From the NCBI RefSeq assembly GCF_021134715.1, contig NC_060019.1, forward strand, positions 7,936,001 to 8,000,000: a DNA stretch of 64,000 nucleotides, read 5' to 3'. Made by a program: the position numbers and the translations under genes. The notes below the pieces were generated by a model. The model did no database searches, had not been told where the DNA came from, and worked only from the letters and a program-made list of their open reading frames with translations. Positions 57,201-64,000 of this stretch are shown here, piece after piece. This stretch comes from Daphnia pulex (lineage: Eukaryota; Arthropoda; Branchiopoda; Diplostraca; Daphniidae). Every line of letters starts with the position of its first letter. The first letter of the stretch is position 1.

Positions 57201-60200
57201 AAAGACAAATTTGTACCCTACCGAGATTCTGTGCTAACATGGCTTCTAAAGGTATGTTTAAAATCGCATTTAAAGTTGAATTCATTTTCATGTGTTGACG
57301 ACGTGTTTTTTAGGACAACTTGGGTGGCAACAGTAGAACAGTCATGGTAGCTACTATATCTCCAGCTTCAGACAACTACGAGGAAACTTTGTCAACCTTA
57401 CGTTATGCCGACAGAGCTAAACGTATTGTTTGCCACGCAGTTGTTAACGAAGATCCCAACGGCCGCATCATCAGAGAACTGAGAGAAGAATTAGAGTTCC
57501 TCAAAGAACAACTGAAGGTAATCAATATCATTCTCTTTTTTTTCCCCTTCAAACGTATGGATACCTCTCGAAGTGTGTCTCTCTATACCTCGTGTTCTCT
57601 TTCTTTAAGCCTCTCAAGTCCGTTGTGATGGTACGTCGAACGCGCCTTCAGCAGAGGCATTGTTTATTAGGGGTTAAGGAGGCTAGAGAAAGCCTAGGAA
57701 ATGCGAACATGGGATGAAATCTTTGGTTTAGGACCCTTTTCAAGTCCCTTAAGAACCAGGGTTATAAATATAAACCTATACACAATACTCCATTAGCTAG
57801 TTTGGGGATACCCTAATCCTTGACTTCTTCTTTTCCGTGCCAAGTGTGGGAATGCCCAGATAATTTTTCTCATCTTCAATAAAGTCATGCCAGGATATAG
57901 ACAGACATTTCTGTCTTGCGGGTGGTCTTATGGCACAGCTGTGAGATGTGGCATTCTATTGTTACGTAGACTTTACGTGCCCTTTGAGAGTAGCATTATA
58001 GTCTTTGGTCTGATCCCGAGTTATTTCCGCTCTAGAGAAGAACTATTAAAGAGGCGTGTTTAGTGTGGGCGCAATGTTTTCCGTGAACACTTCCAACCCT
58101 GACTGGAAATCAAGTAGTGAAACGTGTAATTCTAATACTGTATTTGTTCTTATTGTTAGCATGCCGTCTACCGAGACGATCTCAGCGAGCAACTCCATCA
58201 GTCGGAAAAATTGATGAGCGCCATGTCGGAAACGTGGGAGGAGAAACTGGTCAAAACAGAACGCGTCCACCACGACCGGCAGCAGGCCCTTGAAAAAATG
58301 GGCATTTCGGTTCAAGCCTCAGGCATTCAAGTGGAAAAGAATAAATTCTATCTGGTGAACTTGAACGCCGACCCATCACTTAATGAACTATTAGTCTACT
58401 ATTTAAAGGTAACCCATTCTGTCCGTCAGCTGGCATTTGTTCCGTCTGTGTACCGTTTATTTGTTCTTTATTTAGGATCGTACTCTTGTGGGACGGCAAG
58501 ACGCAGACACTCAGCCTGATATCCAGTTGTCGGGACTAGGCATCCAGACTGAGCACTGCCAGTTGTTGATCGAGAATGGGCAATTGTTTATGGAACCATT
58601 GGGAGTGGCACCATGCTTCCTAAATGGATCTCCGGTTATAGCTCGAGTACTACTTCGTCACGGCGATCGTCTTTTATGGGGGAACAACCATTTCTTTCGG
58701 GTTAACTGTCCACGTCCTAGTCCAACTAGTGAGGAACAAGTTCAACCTGATTTCAATTTTGCACGCGAAGAGCTGGTATTGAAAGAAATGTCCAATGACC
58801 CCATTCAAGTAAGCTGCATTAAAAAATATTGTTGAATGGCTGGCAGCTTATTAATCCGTTCTTTTCCCGTTAGAATGCAATTGCCCGTTTGGAGAAGCAG
58901 CACGAAGAAGACAAACAACGAGCCCTACAGCGCCAACGACAGGAATACGAACGACACTTTCACCAACTCCGCACTTCACTTCTCTCTCCGATGTCGCCTT
59001 CTTCATCTTTTTCGTCGCTCGATCTCAGCAATCGATCTCTGCGTAGCGGAATGGGATCAGGAACGCCCCGTTCAGAACGGTGGGCCCAAGAGAAAGATGA
59101 AATATTTCGCCGAAGTTTGGCGCAGCTCAGAGAGGACATTGTCCGTGCTAATTCCCTCGCTCGCGAAGCCAATGTCTTGGCCGAAGAACTCGGCAAACAG
59201 ACGCGCTTCAGTGTGACCCTCCAAATTCCACCTGCCAATCTAAGTCCAAATCGTAAGCGAATAGGACTGGTGAGCGAGCCTGCGATTCACGTCAGGCGGA
59301 CGGGAAAACCCAATCAAATCTGGTCATTAGATAAATTAGACGTCAAATTAGTGGACATGAGAGATCTCTACAACGAATTCAAAAATGTGGATCCACTCAA
59401 CAGAAGAGAAAACCCTTTCCTATCTCCAGGTATCTTAGGACCCGATTCTATGTAAATAATTTTGTGCCATTCTAAAATAAAATTCTTTTATTTAACAGGT
59501 TCGGATCCATTTTATGAGCTGCAAGAGAGCCATAGTTTAATAGGTGTTGCTAATATCTACATGGATGTTCTGTTCCATGATGTCCGATTGAATTACTATG
59601 TTCCTATTATATCTCAGCAAGGAGAAGTGGCTGGCAAGCTGCAGGTATCACACAGATTTTTTTTTTTAATAATTAAACTCTCGTTTGTTCATCGCTTTAA
59701 TGTTACTTAGGTGGAATTGAGCAGAATCGCTGGGCAGTTTCCTACCGATCACATGTGTGAATCGGACTCTGGCGAGAATTGGGACGAGCAAGATGAAGAT
59801 GCTTCATCCAATGGCCATTGTACTGCGATCACATGTCGTGTTAGCATTCATCAGGTGAGCAATCCTGACAATTGTCTTTTATTCTTCATCCCGCTAATTT
59901 TTGTAATTTTTATTTATAGGTCTGCGGATTGCCGGCATCCTTATCGCATTTTGTTTTCTGCCAGTATAATATGTTCGGTCAAGCAGAAGCTGTAGTGGTA
60001 CCGACAGTGATAAGTAACGAGGATGAGGATCGTCGAAATCAAAACGATGTTCGCATTCGCTTTGATCACGTCAAAGATTTTACTGTGCCATTAACCGAGG
60101 AGTTCATGGATCTGTGCAGTGAAGGGGCGCTGTCAATTGAGGTTTGGGGCCATCGAAGCGGTGGTTTTACAGGTATTTTTAGTGTGCTATTTCAATTGTA

Positions 60201-63200
60201 CTTTTTGGCGTTTTCCATTTAATTTTTTGTATTTCTTTTTGAAGCAGGGAAAACCGCATGGGAAGTGGAGCAGCAGCAGCTAGCAAAAGTGAGATCTTTA
60301 GCGGATAAATGGCGTGAAGTTTCACGACGAATTGAATTATGGGTGGAAATTCAGGTATTCATTTAATTGGCAACTCGTTTCTTGTCGAGTCTCTAACGTT
60401 GTGACGTCACATCCAATAGGAATTGAGTGACTCCGGTGAATACGTTCCAGTTGAGGTCATCCACCGAGACTGCCTTTCCGGGGGTGTCTATCAGCTCCGC
60501 CAAGGACAGCAACGAAGAGTTTGCATACGTGTCCGTCCTGTACGTGATTCCGGCACGTTACCGTTGGTCTGTGAAACAGTAACGTGTGTCGAAATAGGAA
60601 GTGTTTCGGCTAGGTCCAAACTTCAAAAGCAGCTAGACTCGTATCAAGAGGAAGATCTGCTCCTGTTGCGAGACAAGTGGAGTGATGCCGTGGCACGTAG
60701 ACGGCAGCATCTTGACCAACAGCTACAACGACTGATGCAAAAACAAGATAAAACCGAAAGCGATGTAGAACGGGAGCAGAGTTTGGTTAACCAATGGGTT
60801 AGTCTTACTGAAGAACGAAATACGGTTTTAATTCCCGTGTCCAGCTCGGGGATTCCTGGTAAAATTTTGATTCATAGAAAAACTAGAGAACATATTATTT
60901 TTACGTATCTATAAATATGTAGGTGCTCCTGTTCCAACGGATTGGAACCCGCCTGCCGGTTTGGAACGACATGTTCCGGTCTTGTTTCTTGATCTTAATC
61001 CAGATGATCTTTCCGCTCCCTGTCAGTCAAATTTGAACGGAAGTTTTGATAATAGTTCCTTTATCGATGGCTTGAACATGACGGATGATGGACAGTATAT
61101 GGCCGCAGCCGGAATCAACTCAATCTTACCGAAAGAGCACGGTGGACAGTTTTCCAGCTTGCCCATTATCAGGTATCTTGACAATGAAGATATCGGTGCC
61201 ATCGCTGCCTGGGACTCGTCAATTCACGACAGCTTGTACTTGAATCGCGTTACTGAAGCCAACGAAAGAATTTATTTAATCTTAAAAGCAACGGTAAGTA
61301 AATTCCTACTTTTGTTATTTTGAAATGATTCCAAGCTTATACGAAACCTTTGGACAACATAGATCCGATTGTCACATCCTTCGCCAATGGATCTCATATT
61401 GCGCAAGAGACTCGCAATTAATATTTACAAGAAACAGAGCCTTACAACCATTTTGAAAAAGAAGATTGGCCGCGTTGATTCTATTACTGCATCGGGAGTC
61501 ATGTACGAAATTGTATCCAACGTTCCTAAAGCCAGCGAAGAGTTGGAAGATCGCGAGTCACTGGCGCAGCTAGCGGCATCGGGTGAAGATGTTTATTCAG
61601 AGGACGGCGAAACTTACATTGAAAAGTACACGAAAAGCGTTGGTGCAGTCGAGTCCATCTTGACATTGGACAGGCTTCGACAGAACTTGGCTGTCAAAGA
61701 ATTACTGCAAAATCAACAAGGTGGAAAATCTAGTTCCGCCATGAGGAAGACCTTAAGTGTTCCCAATTTGTCGCAGCTATTGCGCTGGCAAGAGGAGAAC
61801 AGCAACAGCAACCCAGGAAAGATGGGACGCTCAGAATCATTGGCAAATTTTGCTGCAGAAATACTTGGTATTCAAGGCCAAGGCCGAGTAAGAGCTCATT
61901 TTTCTATTAGCATTTTGTTCTTTTTTATTCTAAACTATTTTATCGTTAAAAACAATTCAGGATAAAGGAACGACTGCAGGTTCTCCAAACTCACCATCAG
62001 GTGAAGTTGCTCGTCGATCGCTTGATTCGACTGTGACGCGGCCCAACTACCTTAATCTTAATGCAAACGCTGGTCTTGGTCGACTGAGTCAGTCATCTCC
62101 CAGTCCGGCGTCCTCTCGTCTGGTGTCCAGGATGACAACTTTGCATGAAGAAAACCCTAGTTCAAGTAATCATCCCATATCGTCGCTGGTGTTTGTGGAC
62201 AAATTGGAAACCACTCCAGAAGTATTGGAGGATAAAGTAAGCAAGCAAAGTTTATCAAGTTTGGAGTTGAGAAAAAATGTAACATTTGATTAATGTTAGA
62301 TCGAAGAAGAAGCCGAATTAGACATGACTGAGTTGATTGATAACGAAAGCCGATTGCAAGTACACAACGACGAGAACGGGCCTCAAGGGGAGAGTGTTTA
62401 CTCCAGTGGATATGGATCAAACGGTGCGTCGGAAGTGACTCTTTCCAGCACCAACGAAGATGAGTGTTCTTTAAGAAGCTGTAGCGTCAGCACTGAAGAA
62501 ACTCCCGATCATCCGATACCTCAGCCAGCGCTACCTATTTCGTCTGGCGTTGAAGAAAACCAAGAAGAATCAGAAGAGAATTTGATGACTACTTCCACCG
62601 ATTGTGGTGTCGTTCGAAGACCAAAGGCTTCTGTGGACAAATTGACTGCTTTGAAGGCTCACCGATCATCCTGCCCTACTGCATTGACCGTAAACGAGCC
62701 GAATAATCTCAATAACAGTTATGGCAGTGCTCACAGTAGCAGTAGTAACGTCTCCATTGAACGTCTTACAGCTACTGACGACGAAGTAAATTTACATTTC
62801 CAACTTCTTCGTTCGTTCGTGAATACTAATTGCTATTTTATTGCTAGGAAATTACTTCCGAAATTCCAAACGTAACGAACAAACCCTCCAAACCATTACC
62901 GGAATGGGTGATTGTCGGTGAAAGTATTTTAGTGCGGCCTTATAATTGGTCGGGCATCATTTCGTTTATTGGTGCAACTCAATTTGCATCTGGAACTTGG
63001 ATCGGCGTGACATTAGATGCCCCGACTGGTAAGCACTATTTCCGTTATCGACGTAATATCTTTTTTGTGTTAATATATTAATGTTTGTTGCTTTAGGTAA
63101 GCACGACGGATCTGTTCAAGGAGTCAGTTATTTCAGTTGCAAACCCAAGCACGGGATCTTTGTTAAAGTAGACAAATTAATTTTGGATAAAAGAGGTCGA

Positions 63201-63443
63201 GCTCTTCATAACTCTGCAGCTAGAGGTTCGACCTCTGATTTGCATAGCAATGCGATGAAACGCAGCCAGAGCAAGGCGGAAGGCATGAGTGAAAGTGCTC
63301 GTAAAACTGCTCTCTCGGGTAAGTTTCTCAATTGGAAAGAGTAAAGTTATGGACAAAAAGTGTGTTTACGAGTCATTTTTGTTTCAGGTGATGCGTCTAT
63401 GCGTCGTTCAAAAAGTCGAGGGGATGGGCTCAACCGTCACTAA
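54269..63443 (+). CDS. KIF13B: Kinesin-3 motor KIF13/Khc-73 with FHA and CAP-Gly domains
   Basis: KIF13B/Khc-73 is a plus-end motor carrying vesicles and polarity proteins. The start is [18 protein letters not shown]. The motor has [13 protein letters not shown] (P-loop split by an 800-bp intron), [13 protein letters not shown] (switch I), [14 protein letters not shown] (switch II), [31 protein letters not shown] and [24 protein letters not shown] domain follows (58330-58800: [50 protein letters not shown]). The kinesin-3 stalk region includes [18 protein letters not shown] and [12 protein letters not shown]. Ser-rich linkers lead to a CAP-Gly domain at 62906-63190 ([40 protein letters not shown]). 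CAP-Gly separates KIF13B/Khc-73 from KIF13A and KIF1. The last exon encodes [18 protein letters not shown] with TAA at 63441-63443. Two introns early in the gene are long (54490-55500, 55668-56471). Confidence 0.93.
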
Positions 63444-64000
63444 ATTTACCACAAGTATTCTCTTCTTCTTCACTTAGAAGATGCAAGAAGAGTTAGTCAT
63501 ATTTCAACAGGGCTGACGAAGAAAGAACTGCTATATTAAGCACCAATTTTGTTTTTAGTATTCATACGGCAATATTTACGACTCATGTTTGAAGAAGTAC
63601 TTTTAAAAGAAACTTGACTGATGCAAGGCAATGTGAGACCAAAATTGATTTTACTATTGCCCCTAATTTAAAGTAATCCGATTATTTAAAGCATTCCTAT
63701 AAGTTAGCCGGAATTTATTTTAAAGAAAAGCATTGGTTTGTGATTTTCTTCATAGTAGATTTTATCGAATGGTCATCTTATTATATAAATTTTGTCTGCA
63801 TACAGTGCTTGATTTTGACGTGTAAAGACTTGCATATTACATTTATTTTGCTCATGGTATATTTTTCTCCACTGCTTGATTTGGATAAGCTTTATTTAAT
63901 TTTCGCACTTGCATGAAGTGTATGCGAAATTTTAATTTTTCTTGGCATGCAAAGTGTACTTTTAACCAAAAATAATTGGAATTTAAAATTGAAATATAAA
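63444..64000 (+). other. KIF13 3' untranslated region
   Basis: AT-rich sequence after the KIF13 stop without a further gene. The exact transcript end is not clear. Confidence 0.5.

Noticed and set aside
1-64000. CRISPR array, prokaryotic operon or ribosomal RNA
   Set aside because: No such structure; splice sites and gene content are those of an animal nuclear genome.

Overview
The window is nuclear DNA from a compact metazoan genome. Genes have many short exons, GT-AG introns often of 60-110 bp, an intron-containing tRNA and several animal-specific families. The set (BBS2, KIF17, DNAI3/WDR63, SLC38A9, CNOT11, RIC-3, a matrixin, SERINC, KIF13 with a CAP-Gly tail, and a PAN/apple-type secreted protein) fits an arthropod. 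Compact introns and the small PAN-type secreted protein make a branchiopod such as Daphnia my best guess; this is inference, not proof.

Layout. 1-14.3 kb is a cluster of ciliary genes: BBS2 (minus, 3' part outside the window), KIF17 (minus, with a tRNA-His inside an intron) and DNAI3/WDR63 (plus). Each has an RFX-type X-box within about 100 bp upstream of its start codon. The BBS2 intron holds a 2.1-kb element with TA-flanked inverted ends. SLC38A9 (minus, 14.36-16.77 kb) lies tail to tail with DNAI3, with 77 bp between stop codons.

16.8-35 kb is an accessory, transposon-rich block with few host genes: a small Cys-rich secreted protein, three fold-back palindromes, a TA-flanked element, and a 6.9-kb DNA transposon (22790-29704) with 8-bp target duplications and a decayed spliced transposase gene on the minus strand. 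That transposon is itself split by a 2.1-kb element (26651-28751) whose ends are arrays of a 15-bp CACTGGCTACCCCGA unit and which carries its own transposase-like ORF and a tandem array of exon-like units. Further on are duplicated degenerate fragments, a second element with 134-bp inverted repeats, and a PAN/apple-type secreted protein whose signal peptide and domain lie in different frames.

36-64 kb is gene-dense again: CNOT11 (minus), a RIC-3 homologue (plus) extended by a glutamate-rich C-terminal region of over 1000 residues with a probable alternative last exon, a minimal matrix metalloproteinase (minus) whose catalytic Glu is replaced by Gln, SERINC (minus), and KIF13/Khc-73 (plus, complete from motor to CAP-Gly).

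Functional links. BBS2, KIF17 and DNAI3 all act in cilia and share the candidate RFX control sites. The other genes (lysosomal amino acid sensing, mRNA deadenylation, acetylcholine receptor chaperoning, matrix turnover, membrane lipid/serine incorporation, plus-end vesicle transport) are not obviously linked. Exon boundaries were derived by hand from splice signals, reading frame and remembered family sequence; no database search was possible.
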